DNA from: Streptomyces sp. CB01249
Lineage (GTDB): Bacteria > Actinomycetota > Actinomycetes > Streptomycetales > Streptomycetaceae
Assembly: GCF_001905735.1 (NCBI RefSeq)
Contig: NZ_LISW01000001.1
Span: 1,334,801 to 1,398,800, forward strand
Direction: 5' to 3'
Length of the DNA: 64,000 nt
In this document: in pieces, positions 1 through 7,182 of the stretch
How the letters are laid out: every line of letters starts with the position of its first letter
Position numbering within the stretch: the first letter of the stretch is position 1
The notes under the pieces: model-generated
Databases searched by the model: none
Told to the model about the DNA's origin: nothing
What the model saw: only the letters and a program-made list of their open reading frames with translations
Position numbers and translations under genes: made by a program

Positions 1-419
1 GTCTCGCCCACGCTCAGCCCGCGGAAGTAGATCTGCACCAGCACCGACCGGTGCTCCGGGCTCAGGGCGCGGACCGCCTCGCGCACATCCAGCGCCGCGA
101 CCGCGGACTCCGCCGTGTCGGCCCCCGCCGGTGCGCACTCCAGACCGGCGTCACTGACCTCCGCCGGCCGGGCCAGCCGGGAACGCCGGGCGTCGATCGC
201 CAGTCGGCGGGCCACCGTGAACAGCCAGGGCCGCATCGACTCGTACGGCCCGTCGAACGCCTCCGGGTGCTGCCAGGCCCGCACCAGCGTCTCCTGGAGC
301 AGGTCCTCGGCCCGCTGCCGGTCACCGAAGGTCAGACCGAGCAGGAAGTGGAACAGGGCGGGGCCGTGGTCACGCTGGAGCTCCGCGAGCGCCCGCTCAT
401 CGGTCTTCGTCGTGGTCAT
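1..419 (-). CDS. ECF-type RNA polymerase sigma factor, C-terminus missing at window edge
   Basis: Partial protein of 139 visible residues starting at ATG 419. Sigma-70 region 2 is visible (DLLQETLVRAW, then RPWLFTVARRLAIDARR), followed by a linker and the beginning of region 4 (LSPEHRSVLVQIYFRGLSVGE). This is the two-domain plan of ECF sigma factors, which redirect RNA polymerase to a small regulon in response to a signal. The end of region 4, and any anti-sigma gene downstream, lie outside the window. The 183 bp before the next gene hold no ORF; a CGTATACG palindrome near 465-472 may be part of its promoter. The ECF subgroup cannot be told from this fragment. Confidence 0.9.
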   Translation of the reverse strand, partial: MTTTKTDERALAELQRDHGPALFHFLLGLTFGDRQRAEDLLQETLVRAWQHPEAFDGPYESMRPWLFTVARRLAIDARRSRLARPAEVSDAGLECAPAGADTAESAVAALDVREAVRALSPEHRSVLVQIYFRGLSVGE

Positions 420-602
420 GGTGAACGCCCTTCCCGCCAAGGTCCGCCTCGTTGCCGACCTGGCGTATACGAACGCATTCAGGCCACGGGGAACAGGACA
501 AACACCGCCCCGTGCGACGAGCGGTCGCTCAGAGCGGCGAATGGTGCGGTGAACGGTCGGGCGGCACCCCGGGCGGGCTCACGGCACGACGGACGGGCAG
601 GA

Positions 603-1064
603 CTACGGCACCACGGTGACCGGCCAGCGGCCCGCCTTGACCAGGCGTACGGCCACCGAACCGATGAAGCGGTGCCCCGCCGACTCCGAGGCCCCCACCA
701 CCACGGCATCCGCCTTGAGTTCGTCGGCGGCGGTCACCAGACCGTTGTACGGGTCGCCCCGGAAGGTGTGGAACTCCCAGCGGACATCCCATATGTCCTT
801 CATCCGGGCCGTCGACTGCCGGATCTCCTCCACCAGCCCCTCGGCCACCTCGGCGGTCGCGTCGCCGACCGGAGCCCCGAGCGCCGCGCCCGCCGCCAGC
901 ACCGGCTGGACGTACACCAGCGCCAGCATGGCCCGCTGCCGGCGCGCGAGCCCGGCCGCGTAGGCCGCCGCGCGCATGGACGACTCGGAACCGTCGAGGC
1001 CCGCGACGATCACCTTCGGTCCGTCTGTGCCACGTTCGAACTGGTGGGAGTGCTGATCTGTCAC
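603..1064 (-). CDS. Universal stress protein (UspA family)
   Basis: A 153-residue single-domain protein starting at GTG 1064. It opens with the family beta-strand and ligand loop (KVIVAGLDGSESSMRAAAYAA) and ends with the strand/ATP-loop region (DAVVVGASESAGHRFIGSVAVRLVKAGRWPVTVV). The glycine-rich loop is G-x2-ES-AGHRFIGSVA, close to the ATP-binding GSxxx9-GS(S/T) pattern but with ES in the first part, so nucleotide binding is likely rather than certain. Such proteins are cytoplasmic and are induced by starvation, hypoxia or oxidative stress. It is monocistronic as far as visible, with its promoter in the gap before the deacetylase gene. Confidence 0.9.
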   Translation of the reverse strand: MTDQHSHQFERGTDGPKVIVAGLDGSESSMRAAAYAAGLARRQRAMLALVYVQPVLAAGAALGAPVGDATAEVAEGLVEEIRQSTARMKDIWDVRWEFHTFRGDPYNGLVTAADELKADAVVVGASESAGHRFIGSVAVRLVKAGRWPVTVVP

Positions 1065-1227
1065 GGCAGTGAGGCTATCGGCTCGCCCCGGGGCTTCCGG
1101 CCCGGCCTCCCGGCGGCCGCGCCCCGCTCACCTCGGCCGTCGGGGCTTTCCCGCCATCCGGGTGCAAAACCCCCGGCGGCCGGTGTCGCTCAGGCGGGCG
1201 GCGGGACAGGCGTGCGAGCAGTGGGGG

Positions 1228-2069
1228 ATGAAGAGTGAGCACAGGCTGCCCTCGCGGAGAACGGTCCTGCGACTGGCCGCCGGCCTGGGAACAGCCACCG
1301 CCGTGGGGCTCGTCGCCACGGACCCCGTCACCTCCCCGCCCCGGTCGGCGGCCCCCGTCACGGGGGCGGCGGGGGCCCCGGCCGTCGCCTTCCGCAGCGG
1401 GCCGCTCGCCTACCGGCTGCGGCCCATGACCGGACAGGCACCGCCCCGCTACCGCCCCGCCGCACCCCCGGTCCGCACCCGGCCGTTCGAGCACCTGCCC
1501 GACATCGGGAACGCCATGGTGCTGTCCTTCGACGACGGACCCGACCCGCTCTACACCCCGCCCATCCTGGACACGCTGCGCGCGCACGACGTACGGGCGA
1601 TGTTCTTCCTGTGCGGGGAGATGGCGAACGACAACCGCGACCTGGTCCGCCGGATCTCCGACGAGGGGCACACCGTGGGCAACCACTCGTGGACGCACCC
1701 CCTGGTCACCAAGCTCTCCCGGGCCGGGGTCACCGACGAGCTGGGGCGTACCAGCGAGGTCATCGAGAAGATCACCGGCGAGGCGCCGCTCTGGTACCGG
1801 GCGCCCTATGGCGCCTGGAACCGCGACTCCTTCGAGATCGGCGCCGCGATGGGCATGGAACCGATGGCCTGGACCGTGGACACCCTGGACTGGACCGTGC
1901 CGGCACCGGCACCATCGTCCGCCGGGTCAGACAGGGCGCCGGTGCCGGGGTCGTGGTGCTCTCGCACGACGCGGGCGGCAACCGCTCGCAGAGCGTGGCG
2001 GCGCTGCGCCGGTATCTGCCGGAGCTGCTGGACGACGGATACCGGCTCACGGTGCCGCAACGACGCTGA
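1228..2069 (+). pseudogene. Polysaccharide deacetylase (NodB/CE4), frameshifted
   Basis: The N-terminal part from ATG 1228 has an Arg-rich twin-arginine-like export signal (RRTVLRLAAGLGTATAVGL), then the NodB domain: catalytic-base motif SFDDGPDPLY, metal-binding HSWTHP and the YRAPYGAWN motif. After DTLDWTVP the frame breaks near 1903: the expected continuation (GTGTIVRRV, then GVVVLSHDAGGNRSQSV and the final YLPELLDDGYRLTVPQ) is in the frame one base back and ends at TGA 2069. One missing G in the CCGG run at 1900-1903 explains it. All CE4 motifs are present across the two frames, so this is either a very young pseudogene or a sequencing indel. Intact, it would be an exported N-deacetylase of peptidoglycan or chitin-type sugars. 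Confidence 0.85.
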
Positions 2070-2079
2070 CGGGCGAGGG

Positions 2080-2739
2080 TCAGCGGGTCTCCACCAGGCG
2101 GGCGAAGACCACCACGTTCCCGTCGTAGCCGTTCGCCTTGGTGTAGCCGCCGCCGCAGGTGATGACCCGCAGCTCCGGCTGCCCGGTGTCGCCGTACACC
2201 CGGGCGCCGGGGAAGTCGTTCTTGGCGAAGACCTCGACGCCGTACACCTCGAAGACCGCCACCCGGTCGTCGCTGCGGTCGATCTCGATGTGGTCCCCCT
2301 TCTTCAGCGAGCCGAGCCCGTAGAAGACGGCGGGCCCCGCCTTGTTGTCGACGTGGCCGACGACGACGGAGGTGCCGGCCTGACCGGGGGAGACGCCGTT
2401 CTGGTACCAGCCCGCCAGGTTGGGGTCCTCCGGCGGCGGGGTCTCGATCCAGCCGTCCGGGTCGAGATTCACGTCGATGACCGGTGCGTCGACCTGGATG
2501 TCGGGGATCGCCACGCGGGTGACCGGGGCGTACGGGAGCGGCTTGACGACCGGGCCCGCGGCGGGTGCGGCGGGGGCGTTGTTCTGGTGGCCCACGGAGG
2601 CGGCCGCGACCGGCTGCGGGGGGCCGGGGGAGAGGTCGGCCCCGTTGCGCATGAGTGCCAGACCGGAGAGCATCGCCAGGGCGAGCGCGCCCCACGGCGA
2701 GTGTCGGATCCGTTCCGGTCGCCAGTTGTCCCGGCCCAT
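2080..2739 (-). CDS. Class F sortase
   Basis: A 219-residue membrane-anchored cysteine transpeptidase. After a basic N-terminus comes one hydrophobic segment (about residues 17-30), a Pro/Ala-rich stalk and the sortase beta-barrel. Catalytic His lies in VVVGHVDN, catalytic Cys in VITCGGGY, and the barrel ends in NVVVFARLV. Size and motifs fit the actinobacterial class F group, whose substrates and function are poorly known. The stop lies 10 bp from that of the deacetylase, convergently. It faces away from the exported protein at 3053; that protein and the one at 3768 end in the same GGLGGS-TM-RRRR tail and are natural candidate substrates. Confidence 0.92.
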   Translation of the reverse strand: MGRDNWRPERIRHSPWGALALAMLSGLALMRNGADLSPGPPQPVAAASVGHQNNAPAAPAAGPVVKPLPYAPVTRVAIPDIQVDAPVIDVNLDPDGWIETPPPEDPNLAGWYQNGVSPGQAGTSVVVGHVDNKAGPAVFYGLGSLKKGDHIEIDRSDDRVAVFEVYGVEVFAKNDFPGARVYGDTGQPELRVITCGGGYTKANGYDGNVVVFARLVETR

Positions 2740-3052
2740 GGTTCTCCCTTCGTCGCGACGAGCAGAACGCTAGGCGCGGCGCCACCGGGCGGCGATCAGA
2801 GAAGGGCGAACGGGTGGCGGCCCGCCACCCGGATGCTTATCGGAGTAGCGCGCGGATAAAACTTCTGACGGCCCGTGACCTGGGCATCCGTCAGCTTCCG
2901 GGCTCTCCGCACGGCGTGTCGGATCACCGGTCCGGAGCAGCGCCGAAATGCGGGCGATCAAGGTTCTGGTGAGGGTTCGTCATGGGAGGCGTTCTCGTCG
3001 ATCCATCCCGGTGCACAGAGCCCCGGGGCGCTTCCCGGTGGAGGTTGGAACG
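2740..3052. other. Intergenic region between divergent sortase and exported-protein genes
   Basis: A 313-bp stretch without a credible gene. It must carry the divergent promoters of the class F sortase and of the Asn/Gly-rich exported protein. The part around 2830-2870 is slightly AT-richer (TTATCGGAG...GGATAAAACTT) and is the most promoter-like portion. A ribosome-binding sequence (GAGGTTGG) sits just before ATG 3053. No strong repeat or structured RNA was seen. Confidence 0.5.
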
Positions 3053-3673
3053 ATGCGTGCTACACGCGCTCTGGTGGTCGCGGCGGCCGCCGTCGCCGCC
3101 CTCGGGGCCGGCGCCCCGATGGCGACCGCCGGCGGAGATGTCGGGAACAACCAGAACAACAATCAGAACAACGGCAACAACCAGAACGACTGGAACGACC
3201 CGGGCGGCTGGAACAATGGCAACGGGAACAACAACGGCAACGGGAACAACAACGGGAACGGCAACGGGCGCAACAACGGCCCGAACAACGTGACCGTCGA
3301 CCCCGAGCGCGTGCACCAGGGCGCCGCCATGCAGGTCAGCGCCGAGGGCTGCGGCCGGGGCGGCAGCGTCTCGTCCAACGCCTTCCGCACCACCCGGCTC
3401 TCGGCCGGCCGGGTCGGCCACGCCCGGGTCCGCATCTTCGACGACGCGACCCCCGGCACGTACAACCTGACGGTCCGGTGCGACGGCACCGACCGGACGG
3501 CGGGTCACCGCTTCACCGTGCTCGACAGCCGGGGCGCCCAGGGCGGGCTCGGCGGCTCGATGGCGGCGACCCCGGCGGAGATGGGTGTCGGCGCCGGTCT
3601 CGTCGCCTCGGCGGCCCTCGGTGGAGGCGTGTACATCATGCGCCGCCGGAGGACGGGCGATGCGACGGCCTGA
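3053..3673 (+). CDS. Exported Asn/Gly-rich protein with C-terminal sorting-like tail
   Basis: A 206-residue hypothetical protein. ATG 3053 is preferred because GAGGTTGG precedes it and a Sec signal peptide follows (MRATRALVVAAAAVAALGAG, cleavage near ATA-GG). The mature part begins with about 50 residues of low-complexity NNQNNGNN repeats, then a beta-rich domain with two cysteines (SAEGCGRGG and LTVRCDG) likely joined as a disulfide. The C-terminus is GAQGGLGGS, a hydrophobic helix and the charged tail MRRRRTGDATA, the arrangement of a sortase substrate without LPXTG. The same domain plan and tail recur in the protein at 3768-4322, and a class F sortase is the neighbour. Function unknown; probably cell-surface. 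Confidence 0.85.
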   Translation: MRATRALVVAAAAVAALGAGAPMATAGGDVGNNQNNNQNNGNNQNDWNDPGGWNNGNGNNNGNGNNNGNGNGRNNGPNNVTVDPERVHQGAAMQVSAEGCGRGGSVSSNAFRTTRLSAGRVGHARVRIFDDATPGTYNLTVRCDGTDRTAGHRFTVLDSRGAQGGLGGSMAATPAEMGVGAGLVASAALGGGVYIMRRRRTGDATA

Positions 3674-3705
3674 CCGTCAGGACGCCGCCGCCGGACCGAT
3701 AACGA

Positions 3706-3742
3706 AGTCGCCCCGAGTCCTGAGTCAGGACCCGGGGCGACT
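3706..3742. terminator. Bidirectional stem-loop terminator
   Basis: Long inverted repeat AGTCGCCCCG-A-GTCCT / AGGAC-C-CGGGGCGACT with one mismatch and a 5-nt loop, lying between the convergent stops of the two exported-protein genes (3673 and 3768). An outer AACGA / TCGTT pair extends the stem and a short T-rich run follows on the plus strand. Confidence 0.85.
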
Positions 3743-3767
3743 CTCGTTTCCCATCCGCTCGAACCGG

Positions 3768-4322
3768 TCAGTGCGAGCGGCTCTCCCTGCGGCGGCGTAC
3801 GAAGAACACGACACCGGCACCGGCGGCCACGGCGAGCGCGGTGCCCGCCACGATCTCACCGGAGTTCACGCTGTCGATGCTGCCGCCCAGACCGCCCTGC
3901 ACACCGGCCGGCGAGGCCGTGGCCGCCGCCGTGCTGGTCGAGCTCGTGGTGGGCGTGCCCGTGGCCGCGCTGACGGTGAGATTCACCTTGGCCGTGGAGC
4001 TGGGCGAGGTGTTGCAGATGAACGTCACCTCGTAGGCGGCGCCCGGTTTGGCATCCCAGTCCACGGTGGCCTGGGCGCTGCCGTTCACCGGGATGGTGAC
4101 GGTGTCGAACACCCCCGAGGACGCCGTGGCCGTCGTGGAGCAACCCCGGGCCGCCAAGGTGACCTTGCCCCCGGGCGCGACCACCGACGGCGTCACGGTG
4201 TACCCGTTCCCGCCGCCCGACGGACCGCCCGCGGTCGCCGCGTACGCGGTCACGGCCGGGCCGGTCAGGGCGAGTGCGGCGGCGCCGAGCAGAGCGACGG
4301 GGGCGACACGTATTGCGCGCAT
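3768..4322 (-). CDS. Exported protein with C-terminal sorting-like tail
   Basis: A 184-residue hypothetical protein. ATG 4322 is chosen because a near-perfect GGAGGATTCACC ribosome site precedes it and a Sec signal peptide (MRAIRVAPVALLGAAALALT) follows; an in-frame ATG 48 bp upstream has neither. The mature domain (YTVTPSVVAPGGKVTLAARGC ... EVTFICN) contains two cysteines in the same places as in the 3053 protein. A Thr/Ser/Ala-rich spacer leads to GVQGGLGGS, a hydrophobic helix and FFVRRRRESRSH. Sequence and layout mark it as a paralogue of the 3053 protein, facing it across a shared terminator. A surface anchor role through the nearby class F sortase is inferred, not shown. Confidence 0.85.
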   Translation of the reverse strand: MRAIRVAPVALLGAAALALTGPAVTAYAATAGGPSGGGNGYTVTPSVVAPGGKVTLAARGCSTTATASSGVFDTVTIPVNGSAQATVDWDAKPGAAYEVTFICNTSPSSTAKVNLTVSAATGTPTTSSTSTAAATASPAGVQGGLGGSIDSVNSGEIVAGTALAVAAGAGVVFFVRRRRESRSH

Positions 4323-4485
4323 GGTGAATCCTCCGGGTCCCCGAGGAGCAGCTGCGGAACGGATTTCCACAAAGTGTCAGAAATGCACCTCGAATGCCGC
4401 CCACGCTAGAAGTGGTGCATTTCGCCCGCGATCGGGGTCCGGCGAATGGGGCACCGCTGTCCCCCGGGCGGCGCACCGGCCCCGG

Positions 4486-5253
4486 CTACCCGTCCGCCGC
4501 TCCCGGGAAGAGGTCGAGGAAGGGGGCGGCGGTGGCCGAGAAGCCCCGTCCGAACGGTGCGTCGAAGTCCCAGATCAGGAAGAGGAGGAAGGCGATCAGC
4601 ACACTGAAGAGCCCCGCGAGCAGGAGTTCCCGGAAGGTGCGGCGGATCTGCAGGGTGAAGATCAGCCCCACGGTCACCAGGGCGCCGATGACCAGCCCGA
4701 ACCACACCACCCCCGGCATGGTCGCGCCGGCACTCTGTCCCCGTGCGCTCCGGGCGTCGTCGGCGGCGGCCACCTGGTCGACCAGCGGCTGATACGCCTG
4801 CCCCTCGTGGTCCGTCTTCGGCCGGTAGTCCGTGACGTCGTCGCGCACCCGGTCCAGCAGTTCGGCCCCGCGGTCGCTGAGCGTCCCGTGCTCGGTCATG
4901 GTCCGCCACTCGTCGTGCACCACGTAGCTCACGTACGCGTCGACGTCGGCCCGGATGCGGGTGCGCACCTCCTGCGGATAGACGGCGGAGCGTGCGCTCA
5001 CCTCGTGCAGGGCCTGGGCCTCCTGGCGTACGTACTCCTGCGCGGCGCCCCGGCCCTCCCAGACGCCCGCGATGGCGAGGCCCAGCACGATCGCGTAGAT
5101 CACTCCGATCATCATCGTCATGTACTCGATGACGTCGGGGGTTTCGGACGGGTCGTCGTCCTCCGGGAGTCTGCGGTTGCTGAGGACGGCGATGGTCAGG
5201 ACGACGGCGGTGGCCGCGACCATGGCGAGTGTGAGGACGAGCCATTCCGACAT
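4486..5253 (-). CDS. DUF4239 (bestrophin-like) membrane protein
   Basis: A 255-residue integral membrane protein with four predicted helices: one at the N-terminus (LVLTLAMVAATAVVLTIAVL), one around residue 50 (MIGVIYAIVLGLAIAGVW), and a C-terminal pair (VVWFGLVIGALVTVGLIF and ELLLAGLFSVLIAFLLFLI). Between the pairs is a soluble helical region of about 110 residues. This 2+2 layout, with EGRGAAQEYVRQEAQALHEV after helix 2, is typical of DUF4239 proteins, which are uncharacterised and distantly resemble bestrophin channels. The upstream polyproline gene reads the same way, its stop 15 bp before this start, so the two are probably co-transcribed. Confidence 0.88.
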   Translation of the reverse strand: MSEWLVLTLAMVAATAVVLTIAVLSNRRLPEDDDPSETPDVIEYMTMMIGVIYAIVLGLAIAGVWEGRGAAQEYVRQEAQALHEVSARSAVYPQEVRTRIRADVDAYVSYVVHDEWRTMTEHGTLSDRGAELLDRVRDDVTDYRPKTDHEGQAYQPLVDQVAAADDARSARGQSAGATMPGVVWFGLVIGALVTVGLIFTLQIRRTFRELLLAGLFSVLIAFLLFLIWDFDAPFGRGFSATAAPFLDLFPGAADG

Positions 5254-5268
5254 GGGCGTCTCCGGGAT

Positions 5269-5805
5269 TCATCGGGAACGGGGGCGCAGCACGGCGACGG
5301 CGAACACCGCGGGGGCCGTGACCATCAAGCTGAGCGTGACCAGGGAGGTGTGACGCTGCGGCGGCTTCCGCACCGGTTTGCGGTAGGCGGGGAGGGCGAC
5401 GTGGACGGAAGGCGAGGGTCGTACGGACGGCGAAGGGCTCGGCTTGGGCTTGGGCTTCGGCTCGGGCTTCGGGGCCGGCGGCGGAGGGGGCGGTGGCGGA
5501 GGCGGCGGTGCCGGTACGGGCTCGGGCGCCGGGGGCGGCGGAGGGGGAGGTGGTGGTGGTGCCGGCTTCGGGGGTGGCGGGGGCGGCTTCGGTTTCGGCG
5601 GCGGCGTCGGTGTGGGCTCCGGCAGCGGGCCGGCGAAACAGCTGCCGTCGCCGCTGACGGCCACGGCCATGCCGCCGTCGCCGTCCCCGATGGACGCGTA
5701 CGCGCAGCTGTCGGCGGCCGCTGGGGTGGGGGCGGTCAGCAGCCAGGTGAGCGCGAGCGCCGCGGCCAGCCGCCAGAAGAGTGATCCGTACACGACCGGG
5801 AGCAT
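5269..5805 (-). CDS. Polyproline membrane-anchored surface protein
   Basis: A 178-residue hypothetical protein. The signal peptide (about residues 8-31, LFWRLAAALALTWLLTAP) is followed by a short domain with two cysteines (SCAYASIGDGDGG ... GDGSCFAG). Residues about 60-125 are almost only proline with Lys, Ala, Glu and Thr, including runs of ten or more prolines, then a Ser/Pro segment. A C-terminal hydrophobic segment (LVTLSLMVTAPAVFAVAVL) and an Arg-rich tail would anchor it in the membrane with the polyproline stalk crossing the wall. Runs this long stall ribosomes and depend on elongation factor EF-P. It lies just upstream of the DUF4239 gene on the same strand. Confidence 0.75.
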   Translation of the reverse strand: MLPVVYGSLFWRLAAALALTWLLTAPTPAAADSCAYASIGDGDGGMAVAVSGDGSCFAGPLPEPTPTPPPKPKPPPPPPKPAPPPPPPPPPPAPEPVPAPPPPPPPPPPPAPKPEPKPKPKPSPSPSVRPSPSVHVALPAYRKPVRKPPQRHTSLVTLSLMVTAPAVFAVAVLRPRSR

Positions 5806-6363
5806 GTTCCGGGCCGTGCGGCGGCACGCCGGACCCCCTGCGGATTCGCCTGATGGAGGGGACCTGGGGCGCGCGGGGTTTGGCGCCGGTGAAATGGAAC
5901 AGGGGCCTGCCGGACCCCGGTCTCCGGAAATGGCCGATTGTCGACCCTCTCCGCGGGAATGCCGCCAAAGGCCGTGTCACCGGCCCGGGGTATTCCCGGG
6001 CTTGGGGCCGCGACGGGGAGGCGCGCGCCGGGCCGCCGGTCCCCGGGCGTCCCCCTCGCGCTCCGAGCGCTTCCGGCCCCCGAACGCCAACGTCCAAGGC
6101 ACTCACGGGACATGGTGCCCGGCCTTCGCCGACTCCGACTTCACTGACGTGCCAAAGTAGTCCGGGAGTGAACTATTTGATACCTCTCGTTCGGCGAATG
6201 TGACGGGCAGCGACGAGTCGGTTGCACATGCCATGAGAGTGTGACCAATAACGGACGGCTAATTTCCGTTTCCGCTCGCTCTCTTGGCGGTCGATCAGTA
6301 GCCTCTGGTCCACACTGACCATGGACATGGCCGGATCGCCGTGGCGACTTGTTGGAGACATCG
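5806..6363. other. Long intergenic region before the methyltransferase gene
   Basis: A 558-bp gap between divergent genes. No reading frame here has convincing codon bias or a ribosome site. The left part is GC-rich; the stretch 6160-6290 is clearly AT-richer (for example GTGAACTATTTGATACC and CGGCTAATTTCC) and is the likely promoter of the methyltransferase/GGDEF-EAL operon. No riboswitch, repeat or tRNA was recognised. Confidence 0.5.
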
Positions 6364-7182
6364 ATGGAGCGTCCCGCCTGGGCACCGCAAGGCATAGACA
6401 TTTCGGTGCCGAGCGTGTCCCGAATGTATGACTTCTATCTGGGCGGCTCGCACAATTTCGAGGTGGACCGGGAAGCGGCCCGGAAGGCCATGGAGTTCAT
6501 GCCGGGACTTCCCAAGGCGATGCAGGCGAACCGGGCGTTTATGCGGCGGGCGGTGCGCTTCGCGCTGAGCGAGGGCGTCACCCAGTTCCTCGACATCGGT
6601 TCCGGGATACCCACCTTCGGCAATGTCCACGAGGTCGCCCAGGCGGTCGATCCGGCCGCCAGGGTCGCCTACGTCGACCACGACCCGGTCGCCGTCGCGC
6701 ACAGCCAGGCCGTCCTCGACGGCAACGCCGGCGCCACGATCTCCTCGGCCGACCTGCGCCGGCCCCAGGAGATCCGGGACAGCCCCGAGGTCGCCAAGCT
6801 CCTGGACTTCGACCGCCCCGTGGCGCTGCTGCTCGTGGCCGTCCTCCACTTCATCGAGGACGCCGACGACCCGCGGACCGCCGTCGCCGCGCTCCGCGAC
6901 ATGCTGGCGCCCGGCAGCCTCCTGGTCGTCACCCACGCCGCGTACGAGGGCATTCCACTGCCCCGCGAGGAGGCGGGCGGCACGGTCGGCGTGTACCGGA
7001 ACATCCGCAACCCGCTGGTCATGCGCACCCGCGAGGAGGTCGCCCGGTTCTTCGACGGCTTCGAGCTGGTCGAGCCCGGCCTCGTCGCGATGCCGGAATG
7101 GCGCCCCGAGAACGCCGCGGCCCCCGAGAACGAGGACCCATACGCCTTCTCGGGCATCGCGGGAGTGGGACGCAAGGCGTGA
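6364..7182 (+). CDS. SAM-dependent methyltransferase, DUF574 family
   Basis: A 272-residue cytoplasmic protein of the actinobacterial S-adenosyl methyltransferase family PF04672 (DUF574). The family N-terminus SVSRMYDFYLGGSHNFEVDR is followed by the SAM-binding motif FLDIGSGIPT, the acidic loop YVDHDPVAVAHS and the post-I motif ALLLVAVLHFIED. ATG 6364 is preferred over in-frame TTG codons 12-15 bp upstream because GGAG sits at -7. Substrates of this family, which is expanded in Streptomyces, are unknown. Its stop overlaps the GTG start of the GGDEF-EAL gene (GTGA), so the two are translationally coupled, which hints at a shared developmental or signalling role. Confidence 0.9.
   Translation: MERPAWAPQGIDISVPSVSRMYDFYLGGSHNFEVDREAARKAMEFMPGLPKAMQANRAFMRRAVRFALSEGVTQFLDIGSGIPTFGNVHEVAQAVDPAARVAYVDHDPVAVAHSQAVLDGNAGATISSADLRRPQEIRDSPEVAKLLDFDRPVALLLVAVLHFIEDADDPRTAVAALRDMLAPGSLLVVTHAAYEGIPLPREEAGGTVGVYRNIRNPLVMRTREEVARFFDGFELVEPGLVAMPEWRPENAAAPENEDPYAFSGIAGVGRKA

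Noticed and set aside
3160..3290. AAC-rich repeats in the exported Asn/Gly protein considered as a tandem DNA repeat or CRISPR
   Set aside because: They are in-frame NNQNNGN codons within a signal-peptide protein, with no spacer structure.
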